From Plecoglossus altivelis (taxonomy: Eukaryota > Chordata > Actinopteri > Osmeriformes > Plecoglossidae): a stretch of 64,000 nt of DNA. Numbering within the stretch: position 1 is the first letter of the stretch; each line of letters begins with the position of its first letter. The translations under genes and the position numbers were made by a program. The notes beneath the pieces were generated by a model, which was not told where the DNA came from, made no database searches, and was given only the letters and a program-made list of their open reading frames with translations. Positions 43,301-54,800 of this stretch are shown piece after piece. Location: positions 10,774,304 to 10,838,303 of the forward strand of contig BROE01000019.1 of NCBI GenBank assembly GCA_036571765.1, read 5' to 3'.

Positions 43301-46300
43301 CCAAGCCTCCTGGTGTAAGATAACGTAACGATACGCAGTCACCAATTTGAATGCGGTACTCTTGACATTTGCATTTTGTTATTTTGAAAGTAATTCGAGA
43401 GCGTTGTGTGTGGCCGCTGGGTATGTGCTGTATCTCAGGCAGCAAAGTGGTTCAGGCAGGGTGATTTCAGAGTGTTTCACCGGCAGGGCCCTTCGCCGTT
43501 CCTCTGGTTCAGACAGGATTGCCACTCTGGGTAAGAGCTGGCAGTTGGAACGCGTTGTAAAACATTGTCATCTGTGTGGAACAGATAGACCGAAGGCCTG
43601 ATGCTGTAACAAACAGGGGAGGTGTGGGAGTGGAGCTGGTCTGCAGATCAGGCTTACACATTACTGGAAAAGATAACACCGACTAAGTCAATGAGACACC
43701 CAAGTCTTGGTTGACTCCTCCGTAGAGGATAGACAGATTAGTCTCCTTCCGTCCGGGGAAGGAGGTCTTTTTCAACCAAGAGACAAATGCAAAACCTCTG
43801 AAGTTGGATCATTTTTCATCTTCAAGCCTTGTATTATTCAACAATAACAAAACGTTTTGAAATGACATGAAAATACGTGTGCCATCGTCAGTCAGACAAA
43901 GCCACATCTGGCCATTTAAAACTCTCCATACAGTTTCTGACCTATTTTCAGTAGCGACATTGTGTTTATGCTACACATGTCAAATGTTTATGCAACATGA
44001 AAGGTGTTTACACAACACAAGTCTTGTGGGGGTTGAGCCACACAGAACGTTTTGTTTAGCAGATAGGTTTTTCAGTTTAGATGGTTGATTAAGTAGCTTA
44101 TCTTTATGGCAACGTTGTAGTGGAGGAGGCTCCAAGACAGCGCTCCCTGCTGGACATTTATTGTAACAACGTTTAAGACAAACGTTGCAGACACTGTATG
44201 AAGTCTTGTAACTCTTGTCTGACGCCCCCTATCGTGACACTGGTCACCATCTTCATTACTGTCTCTCTCTTTCACTCTCCCTACATACATACTCTTTATC
44301 TCTCTGTCTCTCTCTCCTCTCTGCCTCTCGCTCTCCCTCTTTCTCGTTCTCTCGATCTCTCTCTCTTTCCCTCTCTCGCTCTCACTCTCTGTCCCTTTCG
44401 CTCCCTCTCTCTCGCTCTCTCTCGCTCTCCCTCTTTCTCTCGATCTCTCCCTCTCTCGCTCTCTCTCGATCTCTCCCTCTCTCGCTCTCTCTTGCTCTCT
44501 CTCTCGCTCTCTCGCTCTCCCTCGCTCTCTCGCTCTCCCTCGCTCTCCCTCGCTCTCCCTCTTTTTCTCTGTCTCTCCTTTCAGAATCAGAGGAAGGCTT
44601 TTCTCAGACTCCGACCTCCCAGCATCCTTCACCCGCCATGTCCTTTACAGGAAGCCACGACAGGAGAGCAACGCTGAGCCACCCCCGAGACTACCTCTTC
44701 CTGTCTCAGTGTGAGACAGGAGAGAGAGTCAGTATCAGAAGGTACGGCTTCCTCCTGATTCAGGATGTGGGAGGAACGGCAGTGGGGACAGGCCATGTTT
44801 ATCACCCTGTGTGCTAACATCATCTACCTGCTCTGCTGCTGATGGTTGCTGTTGATGTTTCACTGGTGTCTTGATGTGTGATTGGTAAAGGACAGACTGA
44901 CTCCTCATATCTCTGTTGGTTTAAGGCCCTGGGAGGTCAGACTGATAATGACAATGTCTGCTGTTAAAGATATTTCACGTTGAATGTAATTTGTTAGACT
45001 TTTATATATATATATATTTTTTTTTTCTTTTGACAGTTTTTCAAACTCGGAGAGATCTCTGGAGCAGAATCTCGTCAGACAACACTATCGAAGACTCCTT
45101 CTCCTCACCTCCATGCACCGACCCCTCTCCATCTTCCACCTCACAGACCCTCTCGTCCCCTCTCACAGGACTCCCTCCCCTTCCCCCTCACAGGACCCTC
45201 TCCGTCCCCCTTCCCCCACGCCAGGACGTCCGAGCCCCCCTTCAGTGCCCCTTGCCCCCCCACCTTTTTCGACAGGCTGTTCGACTTCTCATCGTCCTCT
45301 TCCTCTCCGCCAACCCTTCACTGCACCCCTGACGTTTTCCAATTCGACAAGTTGTATTCCTCTCCCCTGTCGGAGGTCAGCGTTGATGGCCTGACCCCTC
45401 CCCCTCTGCCCCCAAAGCCTGGCCACCTGTCGGAGGCTACAGTGGATGAGGGGGCCCGGGGGGTCCTGGGGGCCACAGGGGGTCTACCTGCTCCCCTTCC
45501 CAGGAGGATATCTCTGTCAAGCCTGGACTATCCCAGACGAGGTGAAGTGTAGCACCAACACAGCCCCCTATCACATGCCACTTACACTAGGGAACACTGA
45601 CATACTGGTTGTGATGGATTTTATTGCACATTGGCCCAACAACATGATTTAGGTTTTGACCTATTAGCCGCATAGCCACAGCAACACGTTCATCAAGGAT
45701 ACACTTTTCATTTTCAGTAGATGTTGAAGGCAGTGCAGTGAGGAACTGGAACAAACGACTAAGTCTTAATTTGGTGAGAAAACCTTTTTTTCCCCCCTTA
45801 TTTCACATAGAGAACTGATATCTGCCTCATCATCAACTCCTCTGCCTCGCATGTCACAGACAACGTCTAACAGGCCCAGTTTTCCAGCTCACATACCGCT
45901 CGCGTGCGTCTGATGATCTTGTTGGTTTTGTGTCCAGACTCCCTTCTCAGTCGCCCCCCGTCAGAGCTTCCAGGAGGACTCGTACGTTCCCATGGCGTCC
46001 CCGGCTGTCTGTGGAGGAGGAGAGGAGGTGTCAGATGGCTACATTCCCATGAGCCCCGCATCCATGAGCTTCTGTGGCTCCAGCATGAGCCCAGATTCCA
46101 GCTCCTCTTTGGGGCAGCTGGCCCCCCTGGATCCACTCGCCCCACCACCGGTCAACCGGGACCTTAAACCTCGCATTAGAGGTAAAAACAGAGAACACAT
46201 TCCTATTTTTTTAACGACAAAACAGTTGTTGTTTTTTATTATGATGATGATGGGGATCCTGCTGAAGGAAGTGTTGAAACTTGCAGTCGTAAGCACGTAA

Positions 46301-48060
46301 TTCACTTACAGTTCAGAGTTATTTTTTCACAACACGCTTCATCTTGTGACTCCCATGAGCCTGTGACACATAAAGCAATCCTGGAAAAATCCTCTGCTTC
46401 TTTCCTCCTGTTTTTCTATTTGTTTATGACTCATGTTTTTGCTGCGTATCTCAAATGTGTGTTTTCTCTGCACTCCTTAGCACGACCACCCCCTCTGGAT
46501 CTGAGAGGCCTGTCCACCATCAGGGAATGCACACACCTTCCTCTGAGCAGGACCATGACAGAACCAGGGTGAGACGCCGGTTTAGATGTTAAAAAACCTG
46601 GCCTGAGTGACGAGCATTCTTTGTATGTAAAGATAATAAATCAACGACTTGATTACAGATTTTTTGGGGGGATTGTATATGTATCTTTATCTTTGTTCTG
46701 TTTCTAGAACTTTCCTCCTGGAAAGACGACACTTGGCTGTGGGGATTAAAGATCAAGACATCAACTGCAGTCCAATAGTAACGTTGTTTTGTTACACAGT
46801 TACACGTATTAGCATTGCAGGAAGCTTGTTATGTTACCACGAGCACAAAACACACTCTTGAGAAAGTTCCGATCAAAGCAGGAGCTAGACAACATTTTCA
46901 TCTTTAGACAGCGTCAGAATATTGTTGACATACTTTCCTATTTTGTGTCACCGTGACTGAGTTTGTCCTCATCCCTGTCAGGAAACCAGACAGATGTTCA
47001 TCCCTTCAGTAGACACCACAGCCCAGCTGTGGCGCAGGAGATCCAACCTAGACTACCTGTCTTTGGACTTTAACCCTGCATCACCATCTCCGGTGCAGAA
47101 GGTAAGAAGCTTGCAAAGGCCAACAGATCAGAATAGACCGTCTCTACAGCCAGACAGGAAATCAATTCAACCTTTTAACAGCATTAACAGGGCCTGCTCC
47201 CCCCAGTTTATCACACAATGACAGTTTTAAAGGACACCTACATAAAATTGTAGTCTGCCTTTTGGGTGTGAGGTATCATAGAGGCTTTCTACCTCTAAGT
47301 GTGTTTTCCTTCACATTTATTAGCAAACAGAAATGTAGAAAAACAACTGGAATCAGATTCCTTCAGGCAGCCAATACATAGAAGGCATTCGATTTTGTAT
47401 TATTTGATCTTTTTTATATTACTCAATCTCGAACCGAATGAGAAATTCTGCGGTATCCAGGCAACAAGTCCTTGTGCGTGCACGTATTGTGTTTAAGTGC
47501 AACACGGTCTTGAAGTGGCACTGCAGCTGTCTGTTGTGGAGTGTTCCCATGACGCCCAATATCGATGGATCTGGAGTCTTGATGTTGTCTCAGAATTACT
47601 CTGAATTTTGGTTTTGAACAGAGCCTCTTTTCTGAAAGCCAGGAAATCTGTGGTATATGTTAGTATCCTTGTTTCATCTCACCTCTATGACGGATATGTT
47701 TTATAACAACGTTCTTAATTAAAGCGATAGATTCACCTCCAACGTTAAGCACATCTGCAGCAGAAACCAGAAACTAAAAAAAGACCGTTATCCCAATTGG
47801 TGCAGAAGCGTTCTTCTCCATAGTAATAAGATAGTGACTCAGTTTTTGTGACGTTCTTTCTGACGGTAGATGAAACGCTAAGTGCAAAGAATACTAATGC
47901 TTGCTTACAGGCCGCCTCATTTGAGAGAACATATGACAAGCATATGTATTCGAATTTGGACGCAACCTTTGAGTAACTGACAGTCAACGGTTAGTCCTGT
48001 TGCAGTGTACGGTTTTTGCTACAGTCCTTATGATGAAGTCTGATTCATCAAAAAAAATTA

Positions 48061-48144
<84 letters not shown>

Positions 48145-48379
48145 CGAGAGCGAGAGAGCAATGACGATAGGTCATAGGACGTATCAAAAACAGGACCATA
48201 TGTTTGGAGACCATCTTTTCCGCAGGATTGTTTACTAACTCTCTCCTCCTTCCTTCCCCCAGAAGCCGCTTCTTGCGGATGAGCACAGAGTGGATTATGT
48301 GCAGGTGGATGAGAAGAAAACACAAGCCCTGCATGACACTAAGATGGAATGGAATGACGTCCGACAATCCAAAGTGTGA
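40132..48379 (+). CDS. gab3: GAB3, GRB2-associated-binding scaffold protein (10 coding exons, spliced)
   Basis: This is a cytoplasmic docking adaptor that recruits SHP2, PI3K p85 and GRB2 downstream of receptor tyrosine kinases. Exons: 40132-40203, 42901-43204, 44585-44741, 45037-45541, 45718-45773, 45938-46181, 46481-46568, 46708-46777, 46982-47101, 48263-48379. The sum is about 577 residues; human GAB3 has 586. It has an N-terminal PH domain (exons 1-2), a GRB2 SH3-binding PPPLPPKPGHLSE, p85-type YVPM and YIPM motifs, the atypical SH3-binding PPPVNRDLKP (RxxK), and SHP2-type tyrosines in DYLSLDF and VDYVQVDEKKTQAL. MSAGDEVCTGW, WFVLRRGRMSGNPDVLEYYR and RISLSSLDY identify GAB3 rather than GAB1 or GAB2. 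Splice phases agree throughout except inside exon 4, which carries a frame conflict. Confidence 0.93.
40204..42900 (+). other. gab3 intron 1
   Basis: A 2.7-kb intron with a GT-then-GA microsatellite at 40282-40372; the rest is unique. Confidence 0.85.
42901..43204 (+). CDS. gab3: gab3 exon 2 (PH domain)
   Basis: It encodes AWRKRWFVLRRGRMSGNPDV through IFYLVAKTEEEMNIWVYSIS to LEDGT, the bulk of the phosphoinositide-binding PH domain. It ends in phase 1 at ACAG|gtagga. Confidence 0.95.
44262..44584 (+). repeat. CT microsatellite at the gab3 exon 3 acceptor
   Basis: About 320 bases of CTCTCGCTCTCC-type repeat end at TTTCAG|AATCAG, so the tract itself is the polypyrimidine tract of the 3' splice site. 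Confidence 0.92.
44585..44741 (+). CDS. gab3: gab3 exon 3
   Basis: It encodes ESEEGFSQTPTSQHPSPAMS and later RDYLFLSQCETGERVSIR. It aligns with human GAB3 DYLVLSNCETG. The acceptor follows a roughly 320-base pyrimidine tract. Confidence 0.88.
45037..45541 (+). CDS. gab3: gab3 exon 4 (Pro/Ser-rich, frame conflict)
   Basis: The entry frame gives SFSNSERSLEQ, matching human SNSDRSLEQ. The exit frame gives FFDRLFDF, then LTPPPLPPKPGHLSE and PRRISLSSLDYPRR, matching human TPPPRPPKPSHLSE and PRRISLSGLD. These are different frames. A third frame (SSDNTIEDSFSSPP) resembles the expected middle. The length is 505 bases where phase requires 2 modulo 3. No intron is visible inside. At least one indel, real or from assembly, must lie between about 45068 and 45255. 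Confidence 0.8.
45718..45773 (+). CDS. gab3: gab3 exon 5
   Basis: This short exon encodes DVEGSAVRNWNKRLSLNL, matching human DVEGQSLRHRDKRLSLNL. The acceptor is tttcag and the donor gtgaga. Confidence 0.88.
45938..46181 (+). CDS. gab3: gab3 exon 6 (p85-binding YxxM motifs)
   Basis: It encodes TPFSVAPRQSFQEDSYVPMA, then DGYIPMSPASMSF and APPPVNRDLKP. It holds both PI3K p85 SH2 motifs (YVPM, YIPM) and the RxxK GRB2-SH3 motif. Confidence 0.92.
46481..46568 (+). CDS. gab3: gab3 exon 7
   Basis: It encodes RPPPLDLRGLSTIRECTHLP followed by LSRTMTEP, matching human RPPPLDLRNLSIIREHASLT. It ends in phase 2 before gtgaga. Confidence 0.88.
46708..46777 (+). CDS. gab3: gab3 exon 8 (probable)
   Basis: It encodes TFLLERRHLAVGIKDQDINC plus SPI and fits the phase of both neighbours. 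The similarity to human GAB3 (RTSFLSPERNGI) is weak and the donor ATA|gtaacg is non-ideal. Human GAB3 has a YIEM segment near here that I do not see. Confidence 0.6.
46982..47101 (+). CDS. gab3: gab3 exon 9 (SHP2-binding tyrosine)
   Basis: It encodes ETRQMFIPSVDTTAQLWRRR and SNLDYLSLDFNPASPSPVQK. DYLSLDF corresponds to human DYLALDF, one of the SHP2 SH2-binding sites. Confidence 0.9.
47102..48262 (+). other. gab3 last intron with (GA)n
   Basis: Intron 9. A (GA)n tract of about 95 bases at 48062-48156 lies about 110 bases upstream of the last exon. Confidence 0.85.
48263..48379 (+). CDS. gab3: gab3 exon 10 (C-terminus, stop)
   Basis: It encodes KPLLADEHRVDYVQVDEKKT and QALHDTKMEWNDVRQSKV, then TGA. 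VDYVQVDEKKTQAL is the conserved second SHP2 site, and the C-terminus RQSKV is identical to human GAB3. Confidence 0.95.
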   Translation, partial: KPLLADEHRVDYVQVDEKKTQALHDTKMEWNDVRQSKV

Positions 48380-49082
48380 AAACACAGATCGTTGTTGGCA
48401 AAGTTTGACAACGTCTCAATCTCACAAGATTACACGCGCTCTGGCGCGTTCTGACGAAGAAAGCAAATACACACTGTAATACATACACCTGGCTGAAAAC
48501 AAACATTTGATGATGGACAGCAGTGTTGTCGGAAAGTGTTACCCGTATTCTATGATCTGGGAGACAAACTGTTTAAACGAGAAAGAAACGAAGCGAGCGA
48601 GAGAGAAATCATGAACACTGTGAATGTCATCCCACTGTGCTTTCTGTCTGTTTTTGTAACAAAGTATTTTAATTTAGCGAAGGTGGGGGGGGGAAAACAC
48701 TTATGCCTTTGTTCACTCCTAAGTGAAAATAGCTTTATAATTTAAAATACAGAAAGTCACCCCTATCTTAGATGTAGAACAGTCAAAACAAACTGAACCT
48801 TCGACTGAAAGGGAGCCCTCCCTGTAAGTGCGTTTACTAATATAGAGCTTTGCTCCAAAGAGGCGTACACGCACACATTTTCATGTTTGGAAGCTATCTA
48901 ATCATGGTGTTGCAGCCGTGTGATATCGGAACAGGGAGTTGAAAAGAATGGTACAGTCCATAAAGCTAATCCTGTCTATCACTAAGTTCAGACCTGACGC
49001 TGTATTATTCAGTCAAAACACTGTAACTCACGCCATAGAAACAGAAGCACAGTTCACTCAGCGCGCCAGTGACGGTCTGATG

Positions 49083-49294
49083 CAGGGGTCTCCAATCCTG
49101 GTCCTCGAGGGCCGCTGTCCTGAAGGTTTTAGATGTTTCCCTCCTCCAGCACACCTGATTCTAATGAATGAGCCATTACCAAGCTCTGTGGAAGCTTCAT
49201 AATGACCCTTTATTAGACTCAGGTGTGCTGGAGCAGGGAAACACTGAAAACCTTCAGGACAGCGGCCCTCGAGGATCAGGATTGGAGACCCCTG
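49083..49294. mobile_element. 212-bp foldback MITE, copy 1 (hAT-like)
   Basis: Terminal inverted repeats of about 75 bases begin CAGGGGTCTCCAATCCTGG and end in its complement. The centre is about 60 bases. CAGGGG ends resemble hAT elements. It differs from copy 2 at only about four positions. A clean target-site duplication is not obvious here. Confidence 0.8.
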
Positions 49295-49636
49295 GGATGT
49301 GATGAAGAAGGAAAGACGACTGATTGGGTCTTGTCATTGCCATTGTCATTAAGTTGATAATCGAAGAGAATATGCAGGAAAAGTATCTTTGCTCAAACTG
49401 TACTGTTGTCATGGTCTTTCGTTCATTTCAACAGATGTAAATGCTTTAACTGGTAAGTGTAATATGTGCAAAAAAATACACACCCGAAGAATATTTTCAT
49501 GCTTTAATAAAAATCTGCAAAATCGTCTGCGCCTACATGCGAAATATGTAATTCCGGTTATTTGCCTGGTGAGGGCGCTGTGGTGCGCCACACGGAATTA
49601 TACCACATGGATGTGTCACTTGACTGCGCAAGAGAA

Positions 49637-49642
49637 AATAAA
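49637..49642 (+). terminator. Candidate gab3 polyadenylation signal (AATAAA)
   Basis: AATAAA lies about 1.26 kb past the gab3 stop, with a second AATAAA a few bases on (about 49649). If used, the 3' UTR would contain the 212-bp MITE at 49083-49294. This is hexamer evidence only. Confidence 0.3.
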
Positions 49643-51663
49643 ACTGAATAATAAACAATGAAATATGTATCCATCGTCTATAAATGTTCATCTTATGTTC
49701 TGAGTTAAACGTAATTTGTGATATTTGCCATAACATCACATTGAGCGTTATGGTGTCAAGCATCAATGAGAGCACACCGTAATTATGGTACTGCAGATAT
49801 ACAGTTAAATCAGATTCCGTTCTGTTTCGTTTTTAAAAGGCATAATTAAATGTGTTCAATTTAAATAAATGGACGATACTGCAAAATTCACGATAGAAAA
49901 CCTCAACACGCGTGTTGTTGTGTTTCAATTTATTCCAAGCCATAGTCACAGAATAAATTATAGATCGTCCATGATCATTAATAAAACAAACAAAAAAATT
50001 AACAACTTAACAATTCAGATACAGTACTTAAGCATTTATTTCCATTGTTACAATGCATTTATTATAAATTAATGACAATTCATACATCAGTTTAAGATAC
50101 TTAACTTAATAATCAAAGCTCTTTTCCTTTCAGTATATTACTGCACACTTTCATAATGCACTTTTTTAATATATCCAGTGCAATCTAACATCTTATATCA
50201 TTTTTGAGGCATATAAATATCCTTTTAAAAATTGTTTTGTCCCCTTGGATATAAATATAGAGAACAGTAACCAGCTTGAGCAAGTAAATTGCATCCTCTA
50301 TGTGAAATTTAGCTAAAACTTTGAAACAGACATTTTATTCAAATGCCCCACAGCTCTTGAAGACTTGAATTTGCTTCTGTCATTTCAGGCTTTTAGCAAG
50401 CATCAAAGTGAAGACTTTAAACTGCTATGACAGACATAGAATCTGGATATCATCACATTGTGCTGGCACTACTTCAAACACCCTTGGTTTAGGACAACTG
50501 AAATGTTGTATTGTATTATTGTTAATTTTTTTGGAATAAAAGTAGTAGATTGTTATACTTTCACTTCTTTCAAGATCAAAGATGAATTTCACATAAAAAT
50601 ATAGGTCCTAAGTAAGGAACTTGTTGACTTTGATCATGTAGGCCCAAAATGTATTGTGTTTTATGTTTTCATTCAAACTCTTAAGACAGAAGTATTGTTG
50701 TTGAATGGCTAATTTGGGTGGTTGAAGTGCATTATAGCCATATATTCCCTCTTCTGAAATCAGAGGTGCAAACTATCGCCCCATGACTATGTCAAGCCCC
50801 CAAAAATAGTTTTTCATGGCCCGGAAAAGCTCTCAGTCCGAATCATTAAAGCAATATGCAATTTATGAGAGATTAATAAATCATAACTTCTCTAACTGAC
50901 TCTGCTGTCTTGGTGGTGTGATTGGTTAAGGAGACCATTCAGATGTCAACACAGAATGGTTCCTGTCTGGCAGCAACATATGTACAGTGGGAGAACCCTG
51001 TCGACACTATAAGATGTACGCGTGAGTCATAATTGAAGTTGATGGCACTAATTCTCTTTTCTTTGACCCGTACGAATATAATTGCACAAAGAATACCTGC
51101 AATGGAGAGTTGTCATGCATTGTAAATAAAACACTGATTCTAGATGGGGGAAGAAAAATAATAATATTTACAGAAAGAATAAGAGAGTGAATAAATTGGC
51201 CGGCATTGTCAATGCTAATGCTAACCTCAACAAGAAAGGGAAAACGACAACTCAAAGAAATGCCCATTAAGGTCACAGTGAACTGTAGGACACAACCAAT
51301 TTTGGCATAAAGATAAGAGTATGATGAGTGCTTCCTCATTTTTACACGTGAACGCTCGTGTGTTCAGTGGTTCACCACAGTTCCCTAACCACGTCCACAG
51401 ACAGAGGTCATGAACAACATTCCCACGGGGTGAAAGGGAGGGTGTTTTGGTTTTCTGTCAGCTTCTGATGGTCATCGATCTTTGTGGTGGAGCAGTTACT
51501 ACTTGCAGTCATACGGGTAAAGTGATTAGAACAGTACAGTCATCAGTACGATGTTCACAAGCAAAATGTTTGAAAATCCATATACTTCTGATCCATCTTT
51601 TCGCGTTCGGTTTCGACGACAACCGTGCGTCTGAAAAATAAGTTGTTCTTGCAGTATCGTCTC

Positions 51664-51836
51664 TTATTTCCTAAATGGGGTTAACCTGCTAAAGTTCTGC
51701 CAGAAAGGCGACTGGCTCCTTTTAGGTTCATTGAATTCAAAGACATCTGATTGTGCCATGCCATCTGCTACCAGGTACTGTCCTGGGTTCATGGGGTCCA
51801 GAGGGGGAGGGTATGCAGGCGGCACTGATCTCTGAC
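51664..51836 (-). CDS. arhgef9: arhgef9 terminal exon (C-terminus, stop)
   Basis: It encodes QRSVPPAYPPPLDPMNPGQY, LVADGMAQSDVFEFNEPKRS and QSPFWQNFSRLTPFRK, then TAA at 51664-51666. This is the polyproline and conserved C-terminal tail of collybistin. Phase allows direct joining to the PH exon. Confidence 0.93.
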
Positions 51837-54800
51837 CTGCACATGAAGTGACAGAAATCCATTAGATGTGTGGATCAAATAGTGATGGGGTGCGTGTGTG
51901 TGTTGTGAGGTAGTGGTGGATATCAAATCGAGAATGAGGTTATTCGCCATGCAAGAATATACACGCCACGGAATTACTGTGGACAGAGGAAGTGCCAAAC
52001 ATAGAACATCATATGAAAGCATAATAGCAGGTAGAATGAAAAGTTATAATAAAAGTCTATCAATATAAAATACATAATAAGATCAAGAAGTGACGACCAG
52101 TTACAGCTTGGGAGTTTTATAATGACAACTTATAAAGTAAGACTGAGGGATATATATGAGCTGCAGAGGGTGGAGGGGGAAGGTAGATGATAATCACCAG
52201 TAGGTGCCAAACAGTGGGAGGGGGGGTGTATAGTATATAGGGGAACAAAAGGCGAGCACGAGAAAAAAGAGTGACAGAACATGAAGAGTGGTGACAGTAA
52301 CGAGGGTTGTGTGTGTGTGGTGTGTGTACTGTGTATGGGTATGTGAGCGGGATAAGAGCCTGGTGTGTGTGGCGGTATGTGTGTTTGCGTGTGTACATGT
52401 GTGTGTTTGTGTTTGTGTTTGTGTGTGCGCGTGCTTGCGTGTGTGCTCTTGAGTGTATGTGTTTCATTTTGTGTGTTCTTGTGTGTGAGCGAGTGCTTGT
52501 GTGTGTATTTTTGTGTGTTTGTGTGTATGTGGTGTGTGTGAGGTGTGAAGTAAGTTATGTCTGCACAGAAATCGTACCTAGAAGATAAAACGTACACAGG
52601 ATATCCATGATGAGCTAAAGGCTAAAGGCATAGAAGAGCTGAAGAGGCTAAAGGTAAGGGGTAAGCTGAAAAGGCTAAAGAGGCTAAAGGGCATAAGAAG
52701 GGACGTAGCACGTCAGACGCACCTTCTGTTTGCGTCATGTCTGCTTCCGACCACGTGCATAGCGGAGCCTGCTTCTTTGATATTGAGGATATCTCAGCAA
52801 CCCTGAGGGGAACAGGAGCACTGTTCGAACGTGTTCATCGAAATCGCTTGGCACCCACACTGAGAGACACGTGTTATTGTTGTTGTTGGACAGAATGTAA
52901 TTATTACCACAGCGTGTCGTTGGATCACTATGTATATTACTATAGGATATAAATCAGCATAGCTATTCGTATTAGACGATGCTATTATATGATGTATTAT
53001 ATAGTAAGATGTAGTTCCATATATATAACCAACATCAGATGCATAGTTATACCAAACAAGACCACTATAAGAGGGTACTACGATATAATTATATATATAT
53101 ATAAAAGAAAAAACACACCTATTTTTTCATCCTCTTGGACCATTTTCCTCTCCTCGTGAAATGCTCTGAGCCAGCGAACTTTCTCCTCCAACTTCTTAGC
53201 CAGGAAGATGTGGATCTCGTCTGAGTCTTTGTTGCTCAGCTTGAACGCGTTCTTCACACTCACGTTGAAGTCGTCGTCTCTCCCATCCACGGCATCCACA
53301 ACGTGGTACCTGTCCATGTCGATGCGGCCCTTGTAGTACAAAATGTCTCTTCGTATTAAATCCTTCGATAAAAGACAAAGACAGATTGCGGTCTGCAGTC
53401 AGAGACACAAAGACGAACAGATTCTCATCGCTGTCAACGGTTGCTTGGCAAGCTCTTTAATGCAGAAAGACACAATAAAACACCATGGATGACGGGCAGA
53501 TAATGAAATAGGTAAGGGCTTCAGAGCAGAGTTTAAGCACATGTCCGTTTGAGTAATTGCTAACTATCAATATCATTCTGACAGCCGTCCATGCAATAAG
53601 CCTGAGAGTATGAATAATGCACTTTGCTGTTAGCAGATGTTCCAGATTCCTAGCGTCCCTGTTAGCGCTTCCTGCCTATTCCTTCCACGTGCCCCCACAT
53701 GTCTGCTCCCATCTGCCAGCGGTAATCCCAGCCCTGCTGCGTTGTCCACACAGATCCATTCAGACAGGATAGATCTGACGTAACATAACGCTGTCATGCC
53801 GCTCGATCGATGACGGGTTGAAGAGTCAAGATGAGAATTCCAGGCCTCACGGACACAGAGAGAACGAGGGGAGAAGAGACCAATCACATCCAATTAACCA
53901 GCGATGAAGGTCAGTGTAAATGTGAAGTCTTGCTTTTAGTCGACCATTCAACTGACTGTTCTCTACAAATGCTGTCTTGATGGTATGGTCTGAACCAATG
54001 CTGGAGATGTCTTCAACTCTTCGACGTGTCGATGATCACAAGTGAACCAACCTCTCCAGAAGGGAACAGATGTGGGGTTTTGTGGCGAAAACAACAAATA
54101 GAGGCACAATACAAACTCCATCTTGTATCCTCGGCAGGCAGAGCTCTGGGATTCAGGCAGTCGGTCTCATCTCGAACCTCAGTACGGCTACAAAAAAGTC
54201 ACGGGCTCAGCACTTTCTGCTGTTTCTCTGTGACTTTGTGTTTAGCACAATAAATCATTACCTCTGCTCAAGCCCTCCGGCGAAGCTGAGCTAAAGACAT
54301 GACTTTCTCCCTCAGTATTGACCTTCCTCTGCCTGGATCCTGGGAGAGGGACTGAATGTGCAAAACACACCTTCTGATTTTTTTGTTACCAAGGGTTTTC
54401 ACAAACCACAACCGATTGATCATGCGAGGGGCGTTCGCAACAGCCGTAAAAGTGCAGACGGGTACGAAACGCAAGGCTGATGAGTAATATCTGAATGCAC
54501 TTGCAGGTTCGAGGTTTGGTTAAACGCAACACAAGAGACCTCGTCCTCACCTTTTTACACATCACCATCTGGTGATCGAACAGGAAAAACACCCTGGTCT
54601 GACTCCTCCCGTAAGGTTGGTAGATCCAGGACAGCTCCCCAGTGTAGACCAACTCTGAGCTCCGGTCCAGAAGGTCCTCCCCCTGCATGCAAAGGAGTAC
54701 GAAACAAACGTCTTGTTTCGAAGAGATCCAATCTTTTCTATCTTATCCGCTTTTCGCAATCTCACTGTGTGTATTTCGTTTTTGGGGAGGGGGGGGGTTG

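Larger units (their letters stand above)
48380..51663. other. gab3 3' UTR and gab3-arhgef9 tail-to-tail interval
   Basis: It contains the probable gab3 3' UTR, one MITE (49083-49294) and an AT-rich 49,800-50,900 stretch that may belong to a long arhgef9 3' UTR on the minus strand. No additional coding exon was recognised. Confidence 0.6.

Noticed and set aside
44072..44632. 186-residue Arg/Glu-rich minus ORF
   Set aside because: Antisense of the CT tract in gab3 intron 2.
40132..48379. Assignment to GAB1 or GAB2
   Set aside because: The N-terminus MSAGDEVCTGW, the PH domain (RRGRMSGNPDVLEYYR) and the C-terminus RQSKV match GAB3 specifically.
52723..52802. 80-base splice-flanked segment (minus) as the missing arhgef9 exon
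   Set aside because: It has AG and GT borders and ends in AAACAGAAG, but its length breaks the frame to the last exon and it meets TGA. It is at best an alternative C-terminus.
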